64,000 nucleotides of DNA from positions 113,276,120 to 113,340,119 of the forward strand of contig CM060900.1 of the NCBI GenBank assembly GCA_030762935.1, given 5' to 3'. This stretch comes from Hymenopus coronatus (lineage: Eukaryota; Arthropoda; Insecta; Mantodea; Hymenopodidae). Below are positions 23,747-35,017 of the stretch, piece after piece. The stretch's first letter is position 1, and each line of letters opens with the position of its first letter. The position numbers were made by a program, and so were the translations under genes. Below the pieces are notes generated by a model. The model was not told the origin of the DNA, did no database searches, and saw only the letters and a list, made by a program, of their open reading frames with translations.

Positions 23747-23790
23747 CGACACGTGAAGTGCCGTCTTTGAAAGATTTTTTTCCCTTACGC

Positions 23791-23837
23791 CAACTACTAC
23801 TACCACCACCACCACCACCACCACCACCACCACCACT
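23791..23837. repeat. (TAC)n/(ACC)n microsatellite at the LINE 3' edge
   Basis: aactactactaccaccacc and further ACC units. It matches the composition of part of the 5' microsatellite at 18421-18462. Confidence 0.9.
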
Positions 23838-24149
23838 GCTACGGATATGTCTGCACACACCGGAATTTAGCTCTCGAATGGAACCACGCCACTTGTAAAC
23901 TACATTTTTCCTGATTTTGTCTACATGCATTATTTCCCTTTTTTTATAATGATATGTGTATAGTCCAAAGCTCCAATTTCATCAGGGAATGTATCGTACT
24001 GTGCCATATTTAGTTATTTGAAATGCGGTAGCATTTTCCAGAGATTTTATCCAATCAAACGCTAGTACCCTTGCGCCAACTTTCCAAAAAGTTTTGTATA
24101 CTGAATTCTGAGAGACCTCTGTATCTTCTACGATGCCATACTGACACCC

Positions 24150-24430
24150 AGGGTTTACTACCTGCGGTAGAATGGCCAGCATTATGGTCTCTTATCCAAA
24201 GGTCCCTGGTTCGATTTTTGGCTGGGGCAGGGAATTCATTTTTAACTATAATAATTTCTACCCCCACAGAGTATCTAAGTATACTTAAGTGTGTGTGTGC
24301 GCTTTTTTAATAGCATACAACTGAAAAAACGTTGTTAAGAAACCTCACAGTTCAGCGAAAAATCGCCAACAATTGTTTCTAAACTAAAGCCCCGGATATG
24401 ACTACAGAAGTTAAAGGGGCTATATAAATG
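24150..24430 (+). repeat. SINE family B copy, degenerate
   Basis: tRNA-like head with B box ccctggttcgatttttggct, then cagggaattcatttttaact, ctacccccacagagtatcta, and the tail block ccccggatatgactacagaa. Confidence 0.6.
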
Positions 24431-24650
24431 AAAAAAATAGTGACAATATTTTAATCTTTGCCCCTTTGCGCAAAGCTACATCTCTTGTTCCTGTTGTTTC
24501 GGGAAGAAAATGCTGTACAAGCCACTGCACATTTTGTTTTAATCTTGAAGTTCGTTATAATTTAATTCTTCAGAATACCCCCTGGTTTAATAAAGCTTCC
24601 TTCTGCGCTCAAAACCGCTACCAAATCTGCCCACAATTTTGTTATAAGAA

Positions 24651-24776
24651 GCTGCGTCTCACGTGTTGAGACACCATCTGAGGTGACTTAAAAATTCATG
24701 AGACCTCTCTCATGAAAGTGAGACACGGCTACTTTTATTCAGACGCGTCTCATTACGTAAGCGCGTGAGACGTTGG
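24651..24776. repeat. GAGACG-rich repeat, copy 2
   Basis: gctgcgtctcacgtgttgag, a palindromic tcatgagacctctctcatga, and cagacgcgtctcattacgta. Word content matches the 17.0 kb copy in reverse orientation. Confidence 0.55.
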
Positions 24777-27718
24777 TCGCGATCAAGGTCACCTCCATCT
24801 TGAGTCGTCATTAGACGAGTCAAGAAAATGTTAATTTTCAAAGCAGTTCACAATCAGGATCTCAATGGTAACTCAAGAGATAAGATAGCTGATATATTCT
24901 GCATTCTATCACAGAAGTAAACGAAAAAAAAAAGATACAACCACACATTAGGATGAAATCACCTGAACTTTAAGTTGCGGCACCTGGAATGAGTATTTTA
25001 ATAGAACATTGCAAATGTATAAGTTAAAGTAGAAGGCTTTCAGGATTACCTGAACACCTCAACTCTCAGTAATACGATTATTTTTGTCAAGATTTTACTT
25101 GCATATCTTTATTGCTATCTTTGATATACATATTTCGTATTATTAGCAGAAGCCTAATATAGCTATGCCTTAATATGAATTTTTAAAATATGTATTGCTG
25201 TTGAACACTACTTGTTTTATTTGTTAGTATGCTTTACGTTTTGATTTCACAGTTTTATCTTGCCTATAATGAAAATGTTTATATTCTGAAGATCGTTATC
25301 ATAAAATTAGAGCGGCTGCATTTCTTTTTTTCACCACACACCATTTTTTCACCACTTTTTTCGCCCATCAGAAGGGATACTCTTCTTCTTCCCACACTGT
25401 ATAAAGAAATTTATTTCCAATATTTCCCATTTTTGTAACCCTGACTTTATAAGCACATTGTTACAGTACCCAATGAGGATAATTCATGTAGCAATGTCAA
25501 AGTACCTGCATTCCAAGTTACTTCGGCTTATAAAAGATGTAGACATTTAATGTTAATGTTTCTCTGAGTAACGACAATGCAGAAACCTCTTACATTGTTA
25601 TATATAAAATAAATTACATATTTACCATGCTGTACTAATATAATCTGCATGTAACGCCTGCTCACCTGCTCTCCCAGAAAGAGAATGCATGCAAGTGCCT
25701 ATCTTAGATTTATTGGTTTAGCATGCCAGGTAATGGGAAGTTTTCGTACCCTGATCACAAATCTGCGTTAAACGTTAATCTGATGTCATTAATTTCCATA
25801 TCCAATCAGAAGGCAGTACGTCTAACCGCTTGCATAGCGATCATCAGACTGTTACATGCAGGATTCTTTGGAAACGTTCTGATTTACAAACGTTCTTGTT
25901 ATGCCCAGAAACCTCACGCTTTAAGCGAACGACCAACCAACAAAAACGTGACAAATAAGCAAGTGATTAATCAAAATTTGCAACTTCTTATGGTTACTGT
26001 CAGACTGCGATTTAATTATTGACGATAGTATGTCTTCTTCGAAAAGTTAGCAAGCAGTAGTCCCTAAAGATGGTGGTAGGTCTTGGCGACGCTCTTAAAG
26101 TTCGAGAGGAAACAAAATGTTTCACCTTCATACATAATGGACTAACACAAAGCCCATATAATTTACTAAGTATATTACTTTACATATTATATAATGAAAC
26201 ACAAATAAACTTATTAGTATTTAATAATTATTCTCAACTATGTATTTAACAAACAATTTTTTTAGATGAAAATCCATTTATGTTAAACATGGAATTTTTA
26301 TTTGTTCTCCTTTGCTAAAACAGCCAGTGTAACATTTTCAAACTACTCAACTCGTCCAATAAAGCAATTATTAATAAAGCTTCCATGATTTGTGTAATAC
26401 TTATTGCTTAGTATTAGATTATTATTTTACCGGCTGCACCGGTTCACTTGCAAACTGGTTAATAGAATTTACGTGTATATTATTCTGAATCTTATTAAGA
26501 CAATTATTACCATAACTAACATACTTAACCATACTTACCACAATTATGTCACAATTTTACATGTATAAACTAAATATATAATACAATACGCATAAACAGA
26601 TGGCTCTGTGTATAGTTGAAATACCTGGCTACATATTTTAACATCTAAGTTTTGATTTTGATTTTGCGAATTTTGGTTTTGATTTGCCACAAACTACATT
26701 TGAAAGTAACTTACAGCACTAACCTAAATTGACTTTGCATTTATAGGGATGGAGCTCTACCACTACCTTTGCCACCTTAGAACAGAGATCAACCTGTATT
26801 GAACAAAACCTGTTAGGAACTGCGTTTGAAAATGCCCACGGCACGAAATGGCTCCATCGAAATAACCTTAATTCCAATACAGAGCTTTTACTGAACGCAA
26901 TTCCTTGCAAAACCAGCTTCGAATAGCAAGAGAAAAATCTGTTCATAACCATGACTGGCCGAAACTCATTTGTAACATTTAAAATTAGTATTTCACTGTT
27001 TAACACAAAACACCGCAAATACGGCTTAATGTGAAGTAGCCATAAAAAGCAATTGTCATAAGTGGAGACCGGTTAAGAGTTTGTGCACTTCTTATACAGA
27101 GATGCGTCAAAGTCCTTGAAATCTTCCATCCCTCCTCTACTTCAGTTAATTAGATTATTTCAATATCCTACGACACAGTTTCGTTATGCAGAGTTTATTT
27201 CTCGTTAGGGCTTAATTGTGTTCAGCGCCATGCAATCAACGCAAATGATTTAACTCTGAACAGTTTAAATTGGGCAAGGACTGCGTCCTTTTTGAACCAG
27301 TGCCACTGTGTTGCTTCCTACTGGCCTCTTACAGGATGTAAAAACACATGTTACAAGGCTCTGTGGTAGATGCGTGCCATGTGGTATTTTCATAAGGCAA
27401 TGTTTCAGAAACACAATGTTATTGTGCTACGCTAATGATGAACATGCTACGCCCCAAATATAGGTGAAAAAATGAAGGCATTCAGTGTCGCGAAAACCAA
27501 CGTTGTCACGTTTTCTCCAAGTAAGCATTCACTCCACGCGTAAATAACTACTACTTAAAAGATTGAGAGAGAAAACAGGCGAGATGTTGCAATGCTGTGT
27601 TTCACTTCACGTAGATCTCACAACTATGGGTCATTTTATTTAATTTCATTGGCTGAAGCGTGCCCGTCATTGGTGCACTGTGAAACGCTAACGACTTCCG
27701 ACAGCAAACAATGCATGC

Positions 27719-27719
<1 letters not shown>
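24777..27719. other. Long stretch without recognisable features
   Basis: AT-rich. The longest frames (25723-26022 plus, 26719-27018 minus) lack domain signatures. The plus strand at 26750-26930 has a moderately protein-like translation (contains NLLGTAFENAHGTKWLHRNN), but no homologue was recognised and an in-frame stop follows, so it is not called. Confidence 0.45.

Positions 27720-27758
<39 letters not shown>
27720..27758. repeat. (TG)n microsatellite
   Basis: About 19 uninterrupted TG units. Confidence 0.95.
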
Positions 27759-27762
<4 letters not shown>

Positions 27763-27853
27763 TGTGCGTGCCCGCGCGTTTGTAAAAGACTACTCATGAT
27801 CAAAGGTAAAGCGCATGTTAACAATTAGAGTAGCACAATAATACACCCTAGAG

Positions 27854-28794
27854 CAGGGGTTTCCAACTTGGGGGCGCTATTCTAGGGGGCATATAATAGC
27901 GTTATAGGGGCGCAGAACGATTAGGTATTACTAAAAGAAAAATTTGCGTTCCTTTAAAACTTTGATAAGATAGTTGCCACATCATACCATTAAAATGGTG
28001 GCTCATTGATTGCTTGTTTTTCTTCTTGCAAGCTTCACCAATGTTGTTAGTTTATGCCATCAGATTCTACCTAGAAAAACTGCAGTTATGGCAGTTGTGA
28101 ATCCAGAAAGTTTTCATCTTCTGTCCAACCAGGAATATGAGAGAATGGGATTCTTTGGCAGAAGAATTTATTTTCCTGATATTTCATCTGATGACTAGTT
28201 TTGGGTTTTAACAAAATAAAAATATCTTTGCTGTTGATATTGATGTACCGTCAGAAAGTTTGCAAGATGATACCATAGAACTGAAGTGTAAATCTAAAGC
28301 AAAAGGTAATTTTAAAACTTTAGTTCTAGAGGAATTTCGGATACATCATTCTGTACTTTATTCTTAAATATCCAGAGTGGCAATATGATCGTTTTGTGCA
28401 TTTTCCTCCACGTTTATGCGAGTCTGGATTCTCAAATGTGACTGCAATTAAAACCAAACAGCGTTATCGCAAGATGTAACGAGTGGTCCCCGTCGTGCAT
28501 TGCAGAACTTCAAACCAAATAAGTCTAATTTAAGTGGCATTGTTTATGAACTTGTTTAGTGATTAAGTCACTATTATGCCGAGACTTCACGACTTTTAGA
28601 CAAAGGAGTTATCATTTTCACCAATTGGTTTAATATTACGTTTGTAAAAAGTGGGTGTATTTAAACATTAAGTGTTTGCTACATTCGTCTTATTTTACAT
28701 TGTTTCCTTCGAGTCACTGAAAAATGGCACGTGACAAAGTGACCTGCCATTTCTAAAACGACGGTCGCCAAAAGAAAAACATTGCAAACCACTA
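27854..28794 (+). mobile_element. hAT-superfamily DNA transposon remnant with 8-bp target duplication
   Basis: The exact octamer ccctagag flanks the element at 27846-27853 and 28795-28802. The left end caggggtttccaac and the right end (reverse complement tagtggtttgcaat) form imperfect terminal inverted repeats of the hAT type (CAGTGGTT...). The interior is about 940 bp, too short for a full transposase, so it is internally deleted. A C-terminal transposase block is still readable at 28366-28479. Confidence 0.85.
28366..28479 (+). pseudogene. C-terminal hAT transposase fragment (dimerisation region)
   Basis: The frame reads KYPEWQYDRFVHFPPRLCES then GFSNVTAIKTKQRYRKM and a stop. It matches the CESGFS..T.IKTK.R..L block near the C-terminus of ZBED5/FAM200-like hAT transposases. 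A second short segment at 28088-28198 may be from the same protein. DDE catalytic residues are not present. Confidence 0.7.
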
Positions 28795-28802
28795 CCCTAG
28801 AG

Positions 28803-29374
28803 CCCTCGAAACGCGAAGAGGGATACTAAGCTTAGAACAGGTAGCGATTTGGTTGCATTCCGTGCACATAGGGTTTCACTGGGACTTCTCCTCAAACACT
28901 GCGGGCCATTCACTCTAATATTCACAAGCGATCGGTTCATGTACAGCTTCTTCCGAAGGTACAACGTCCAGTAAAAGACGTTTTGCTTTTGATACATTCA
29001 CAAAATATGTTTTAATCCATTGCAATAGTTGTTCATGCATGTAAATCACAATATGTTAACTGATTATTTTATCTGCCACAGTCAGATTTACTATTTTGTT
29101 TGCGTTATGCATATTGCAATAAAGCGTATGTTTACTACAGAATTACATTTACTACTGGACCCACCTATACCCATAGCACAAATCACCCCGTGGTTAAGGT
29201 AGCAAGTAATATCCGTTGGTTCCAAAAGTAAAGTTAAAGTTTTGCCGAGAAGGTCAAAATATTTCTTCCACATTGTAATTCGCAATTAGAGTATGTCATC
29301 TCGTTATATTTGATATCTCCCTGTAGTTTACCGGTAAAAACAAGTCAGTTGGGGAATTTAATGCCGGATCGGCA
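28803..29374. other. Non-coding sequence, nothing recognised
   Basis: Frames at 28797-28997 and 29091-29285 have no domain signature. Confidence 0.5.
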
Positions 29375-29520
29375 TATTGTCATAGAAGTTCAATGGTTAA
29401 GGCAACCGAACGGAGAGCAGGAGATCCGTAGTTCAAATCCCGGCCATGGCATTTAATTCTTCAGTGTGGGCCTACCTTTCCAACTCCTGTCCTACACACG
29501 ACTAGTGTGGAGGAAGCAAT
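29375..29520 (+). repeat. tRNA-like SINE head, family H
   Basis: agttcaatggttaaggcaac (A-box-like), 35 bases later gtagttcaaatcccggccat (B-box-like), then a non-tRNA body. Only one copy was seen in the window, so this is a tentative family. Confidence 0.5.
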
Positions 29521-30177
29521 TAGCAAAGTTCAAAATATATTAATTTAAACATTGGGGTCGAAATAATGGTTTCGGAAGTTTTTGTAAACTGTGAGGCGGC
29601 TTGTTAACTGATTTTATATCCAAGTATACCAGTTGTTCAAAATCATACAAATAACAAAACAAAAAAACAAACAATTAAAAAAGCAAAAACTCACTAATAC
29701 TGTTTAGAGGGCACGTTTGCGATAAGCAACTTATCTGCCTCCTTCAATAAACCATATTTAATTTTAACAGCCCTGTCAGTATTTATTTGTAATAAAGGCG
29801 AAAAAATAGTTTCTAGCGTTCACATCCAACGAAACTGTACAAACTGGACAAAAAGAATTTGAAAATTTCTCCTGAAATTCTGAATTTAAAATTTTTGAAA
29901 ACGTATGTCCATCTGTGGATTTTTAGTGGTGAAAGAACACACTTTGCCTCGCATTTTCTACAATATTAATACAGAAAAGTATAATCTCTTCTGCCAGGAC
30001 TTCTCCCTAACCATTTTCCACGTATTCCTCATTCATCATAAGTGGAAAATTTCGGGGAATACCCTTACTCTGGCCTGCAAAGTTTCCTTTCCAAATCTCC
30101 TTTCCCAATTAATTCAAGAAATCACCAGTCATCACATTGGTAGTGTATGCAGTAATAGTAAGCACTAAAAGGCAAGT
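29521..30177. other. Non-coding sequence, nothing recognised
   Basis: A-rich around 29645-29690. The frame at 29905-30168 has no domain. Confidence 0.5.
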
Positions 30178-30574
30178 AAAATATCTGATGTGCTCCCTTC
30201 ACATGACTATCTACCTGTTCCGCAAACTATTCTTACAAAGGATTATTTTTATCTACATAATGCTAATCCAGAGAAAAAAAGTTAACAGAAATTATCTTAT
30301 TACTTGCTTCCTTCCAAGCAGAAGGGAAGTAAGGGCTACACTAAGCTAAAGCAATAGTCACTTTTTTAAAGCTCGTCGCTGTGAGAACAACTGAAAAGCG
30401 GTTCGCTATGTAAAACAGAGATTAAACGAAAGATGATTTCCGTTTTACAAAAATTTAAGTAATATAAAATTGAAACCGATACAAGCAATATCTCAGAAAA
30501 GGTTACCTCTATTAAAAATGCATGGGACATAAACTGTGTTTTAACGAGATCCCCATTTTTTTTTTGTGGTCAGA

Positions 30575-30625
<51 letters not shown>

Positions 30626-31437
30626 GGTTTACCAATTATGCAAAATTCATACAGAATAAAAACGTCTTCAGAGGCTATTCCCAGAAAATTCAAGATACAC
30701 ATTTTATTTTTGATGTAAATATGTTTAATATACGGCATTTTAATCAAAATCGTTAGTCATTTTTCAGATAAACAAAGGTTTCAAAAAAAAATTCATGTAA
30801 AATATAGTTTAGGGAGGAGGTACTTTCTTAAAAATCTTCGTGTCGCATCCTTGAAAGACATTAAACTTACATACCAAGTTTGGTATTTAACGGTCTTTTC
30901 GGTTTCAACTATGCTGCACACATACGCGCGCGCCTACCTTTCTCTTAAAAGCGCTTATTTTATTCAAGGGACCTCAAAACATTTTCGGGGAAATTTCGGC
31001 ATTCATTTTTGGGGTAGAATATAATACTTTCGGTCGTCTCCTTAGCACGGTGGTAGCGCAGCTGCTTACCAAGCGGGAGACCTGGGTTCGATCCCCAGTA
31101 CCGGCGTGGGGATTTTTCCCCCGCTGGGAGACCTGGCCCGGGGTGCACTCAGCCTCGTAAGGTCCCTGGGGGGCCAATTGAGGAGCTACTTGATGGAGAA
31201 GTAGCGGCTCCAGGTCATGAGGACCGCATTAACCGGCCGGGAGGGACTCGAGGCGCTGACCACGTCTCACCCTCCAATACTGCACCCCATCCATGACGTC
31301 TGTAGTGGACCGAGATGGGGGACGCAGCGGCCGGGCGGTAGGCCAAGGTTCCCCGTGAGCTGTCGTGCCATGGAGTTATAGTTATATAATACTTTCTCTA
31401 CCTACTTGTGCATAGTACGCGCAGAGAACGTAAAACA
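30178..31437 (+). repeat. M1 repeat copy, plus strand, split by a SINE
   Basis: Starts tctgatgtgctcccttcaca, contains gaggctattcccagaaaatt, catccttgaaagacattaaa, and ends cgcgcagagaacgtaaaa. It contains a (CT)n run at 30577-30623 and the family C SINE at 31032-31383. Without the SINE it is about 900 bp. Confidence 0.75.
31032..31383 (+). repeat. SINE family C copy with 13-bp target duplication
   Basis: tRNA-like head (ggtcgtctccttagcacggt, B box gacctgggttcgatccccag), then a GC-rich body (ccaattgaggagctacttga; cccatccatgacgtctgtag) ending gccatggagttatagtt. The 13-mer atataatactttc flanks it exactly at 31019-31031 and 31384-31396, inside the M1 repeat. Confidence 0.9.
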
Positions 31438-32282
31438 TCTTCGTCATAATATCAAGTTCGAAAACGCACACTGGTTTGTGTCTGTAATTAAAGAAAACAG
31501 TGTATCTATTGCATGAGAGAGGGAAGGATGAAGTTAAATACGAAACCTTCTACCTTTAACATTAATGGAGCAAAGAGGGGCAATATGGGCTCTTTCCTTA
31601 GAGACTTCAGTTGTTTGAACTTGACTGAGCTGTTTTAACTGTTGTCTCTGTTTTACACTTTATTTTAATTCTCCAATATGCATGTAATCTCGGTTATGAA
31701 AAATTCACTTACTTGGGTTTTATCAATATGCTCTAGAAGGTTTCCAAAGCAGCAAAAGAATTTAGTTGTGTATGAATTGTGTATATCAGATGATCACGAG
31801 TTTTGAGAAACTGCATTTGTAATATTCTCATGTGGTTTGATATCTGTTCCATTTCCTTTTTAAATCGGCAATAAATATCGTATCAACACAATTGTCTTGA
31901 AAGTAAACATTTATTTTTAACAAAAATATAATACACATCCTTATAAGACTATTACATATAAGACATCAGTGCAAGATGTTGCTTTCGCAGTAAGATAACG
32001 ATTCACATCATAATTTTACTACTTATTATATTTTATTGACCAACAGTTTTAATGTGCCAGAAATGTTTGATTACCGTTTCTAGTTATCATGGAACATTTT
32101 TAAAAACTATGACGTCAGTAATATACCACTGCGCAGAAGCGGCGCAGGATGTGTCAAGGGTATGTTTGAAAGCTGTGAGCTGCCTCAGTCGTTGCTCTGT
32201 CTTCGTGTTGTGAAGTGTTTCAACAATACATGTGTTGTGTGCGGTTTCCTTAGGAATGGTGTTCTTTTTTTAGTCCCCGAAA
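31438..32282. other. Non-coding sequence; 3' part may be a transposon leader
   Basis: No reading frame of note. The segment 32130-32282 is relatively GC-rich and directly precedes the DUF4817-type frame, so it may be that element's 5' region. Confidence 0.45.
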
Positions 32283-32621
32283 ATGCCTGTCAACAAATTT
32301 ACGCTTGAACAGCAAAATGTTTACGTACGATACATACGTGAATCATGCAGACAGGTTTGCAGACAATATCTTGGTTATCCAGTTCCGGGTACACTTATTG
32401 CAAGATGTTTGGTCAATAAATTTAAAATGGGATCGATGAACGCTAAACCAAAGAAGCGAAAACGACATTTTCTAATAGAGGAAAAGATAGGTGAAATTTG
32501 TGCGTTTTCGAATTCTCACCTAATAAGTCTCAGCCGCTCAGTTGTGTTGTACAGCAAGTGGGTGTTTCTGTTCAACTATTCAACTTTTAAACTGAAACCC
32601 TCTTGTGCAACTATAGATTAG
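32283..32621 (+). pseudogene. N-terminal fragment of a DUF4817/Tc1-mariner-like transposase
   Basis: MPVNKFTLEQQNVYVRYIRE opens a helix-turn-helix region, continuing YLGYPVPGTLIARCLVNKFK and AKPKKRKRHFLIEEKIGEI. This resembles the N-terminal DUF4817 DNA-binding domain of insect IS630/Tc1-mariner-like proteins (F..EQ..., P.P....I..LV.KF...GS......RKR). After about residue 80 the frame shifts and the translation loses similarity. No catalytic domain follows in the next 300 bases. The C-terminal half of a similar protein is present separately at 38.9 kb. Confidence 0.6.
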
Positions 32622-32932
32622 AAATTATGAACATTACCATTCACATAGTTAAGTTATTATTGCGTAATTTTATCCGGCGATAATCAAGAAGCTCTTTGCG
32701 CAGACAGACACCACTTTCAACAACGTTTATAACAAGCTGAGTACTCATTACATATATAATTTTAAAGTGTTTCAATTTTTCCAGTTAACTGACCAATGTT
32801 TCGAGTGGGTTGTAGAATACTAATTTCCGGACTATCACTGTCTATAATTCATAGATTCAAAACAACTGAAGTGATATGAGTGACAGGGAAAGACAGGGGT
32901 GCAAGAAGAGAGAACGCTACACCATTACGCTG

Positions 32933-33201
32933 ACATATAAACCTTGCTCTGTGCAATATTTGGCTGAAGTTTTGCCGTAAGAAGAGGTAGTAGTAGAAGT
33001 TGCCGTAGTACCGGCATGATCCTGAACCGGGTCGACTTCGGCTAGCCGCCAGCCGTCTGCGTTCCCGACCAACACAAGCGTATACATTGATTGACCCACT
33101 TCTACCCTTGAATTAATTTCGTGCATAAAGGGAAAATTGTTGTTGCCGGTGTAAAAGGTCACATAATTCATTTTGAACTCGGCGCCTCGATTGGTTTTAT
33201 G
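32933..33201 (-). CDS. Candidate orphan exon, function unknown
   Basis: On the minus strand the frame reads MLKHKTNRGAEFKMNYVTFY, then TGNNNFPFMHEINSRVEVGQ, SMYTLVLVGNADGWRLAEVD, PVQDH and a Thr/Ser-rich stretch before the stop. Composition is balanced, codons are G/C-richer than the surroundings, and an acceptor-like cctaaag precedes it. A second minus-strand open segment at 33280-33421, behind a good acceptor (cattttattgcag), encodes PDLHCSFWTTRVLGSS and an N-glycosylation-like NITAGNET. These could be exons of one secreted or extracellular protein, but I do not recognise the family and the donor sites are unconvincing. It could also be an unrecognised transposon piece. Confidence 0.3.
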
Positions 33202-33421
33202 TTTTAGCATCTTTAGGAATGTGAATGCAGTGCGTTAGAGCTTTACTTTTGAGACCTATGCAGTGCTTTGGCTAAGCTCTATGGAAACTACTGTCTCATT
33301 TCCAGCAGTAATATTTTTATTGGACTTCGAGTGGACTTGGGTCCTTGGCGGATCGATTGAGCTTGAACCTAGTACCCGTGTGGTCCAGAAGCTGCAGTGC
33401 AGATCAGGTAAATCAGCTGCA

Positions 33422-34774
33422 ATAAAATGTTCGTCTTACGACAAAACATGGGCCCTTAAGTTATCATGGTGACATGTTTTACGCTCATGACTAAAAGATT
33501 ACACCATTATTTCTGTTCTTGTGCATATAAATTAAAACTGCACATAATGCCCGTGTCTATGTAATAAAATATCACTGAATATTGAACCACAAATTATCTT
33601 AAATGGACGCAAAAGTACGAAGAATATAAGAGGATATTAAAGGCAACGTTAAAAATGCTAATTCCATGGCCCATTCTCTCAAAAACTGTATTAAGATATC
33701 AGACTGACATGTTTACAGAAGTAGATGAAACACTTAAGTGCATTTAACTATATCTACCCAATACGTTTATGAAGGCAAAAAAACATCCTTTTCTCAACCA
33801 TATCCTTTGATTAAATTTATTAAAGCGATTAATTATATTTAATAACCATCTTATAAAGTCATAAATAGATAAAAAAAAAACAGCACTTAGAGGTCGCTTT
33901 AATTAACAGTATTCTTCTGCAGTTAATTTTATCGATAAATATGCAATAGAATAGCAGATTTACCTAGCGAAAATCAAAACTGGAACGAGATCTAATTGAA
34001 TATCTCACCATGACTAAACGAAAGTATAAGTATAATTTTACATTAAATACAGTAGAATATTATCTACTGAATTATTTAACCGAACTGCTTCCATATACAG
34101 TTTGTGTTTGGTATGCTGTTTTGTGAAGCATACTTCGAATATCCGTGCGAAAAACAAATGATCCCAAACAAACTAACAAACGCTAGGGAGGGGATAAAAT
34201 GTAGTACTTGATCGAAACACGTCGTTTCGTCGCGTCTTATTGCTCAATAGCAGTATTACAGAGTGGGATAGTCATCTTAAATTTAGTTTAGGCGTCTTCA
34301 ATATGTCCAGAGAAAATGGGTCAGTTTCGCTAAAAATATTAAAGACAACTGTGTTAAAAAAGAGAAAAACTCTCATATCGGCAAAGAAAGAAATCTCGTT
34401 ATTTATAGCAGAAGGTTTCCTGCAACGCAATTGCAACAGTATTGCAGCAGCCACAGCCGTAATTGCTAATGCCTGCCGTGCTGTTACGTTGTGCGGGGGA
34501 GGAGGCTGGCGATAGAAAATGGATAAAAACACCGCTTGTTGAATGCAGTAGTGTTTTATTCAAATAAAACGTGTAATCATAACTTCCGTAAATAGAAACG
34601 GTACCTATCCCACAAACTCTTGAATACTCAAAAAAAAAAAAAAAAAAAAAAATAGGTACCTACAATCATTTCCACCAATTATATCTATTATCATTGATAC
34701 AATTTTTGGCAGTTTTTGGATGCACCTAATAGCCCTATGGCTGGGATGGTGGGCTTAATGAATTCTCACAACTG
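33422..34774. other. Non-coding sequence with an A run
   Basis: No gene recognised. An A run lies at 34631-34652. Opposed overlapping frames at 34240-34532 are mutual shadows without domains. Confidence 0.45.
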
Positions 34775-35017
34775 TCGTCCTCCGGGCCCAGGAGTAATAC
34801 ACTAGCCTCCGGTTCCTAAGGTCGCGGGTTCAAACCCGACGGAAGGCAATGGATTTGTTGTTTGTTTTTTTTTTTTGCGGGAAAATCCTTAGCATGGCTT
34901 CTTTCGGAAGGGAAGCGAGGCCTCTGAGCAAAATAAAGCTGTCTTTCATGCCCAATATAGAATGAGACGCTGAGAACCACAGAAGATAAAGGACGTCCAT
35001 AAATAAAAACTCAATTA
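34775..35017 (+). repeat. SINE family D copy
   Basis: Head gtcctccgggcccaggagta, B box cgcgggttcaaacccgacgg, body ccttagcatggcttctttcg and cccaatatagaatgagacgc, tail gtccataaataaaaa. Confidence 0.8.

Larger units (their letters stand above)
18506..23790 (+). mobile_element. R1-clade non-LTR retrotransposon (LINE), near full length, inactivated
   Basis: About 5.3 kb comprising a short 5' leader, an ORF1 with zinc knuckles, an ORF2 with APE-type endonuclease, reverse transcriptase and a decayed C-terminal zinc-finger region, and a 3' UTR of about 155 bp. This order and length are those of R1-clade LINEs, whose endonuclease often gives site specificity. Both ends abut trinucleotide microsatellites and there is no poly(A) tail before 23791. 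Boundaries are set at the edges of the microsatellites and are approximate at the 5' side, where part of the satellite could be element-derived. Confidence 0.85.

Noticed and set aside
23517..23930. 137-residue minus-strand frame with a poly-Gly stretch
   Set aside because: It is the complement of the LINE C-terminal region and the ACC microsatellite.
26719..27018. 99-residue minus frame and opposing protein-like plus frame
   Set aside because: Neither has recognisable similarity, and both are interrupted at the edges without splice sites I trust.
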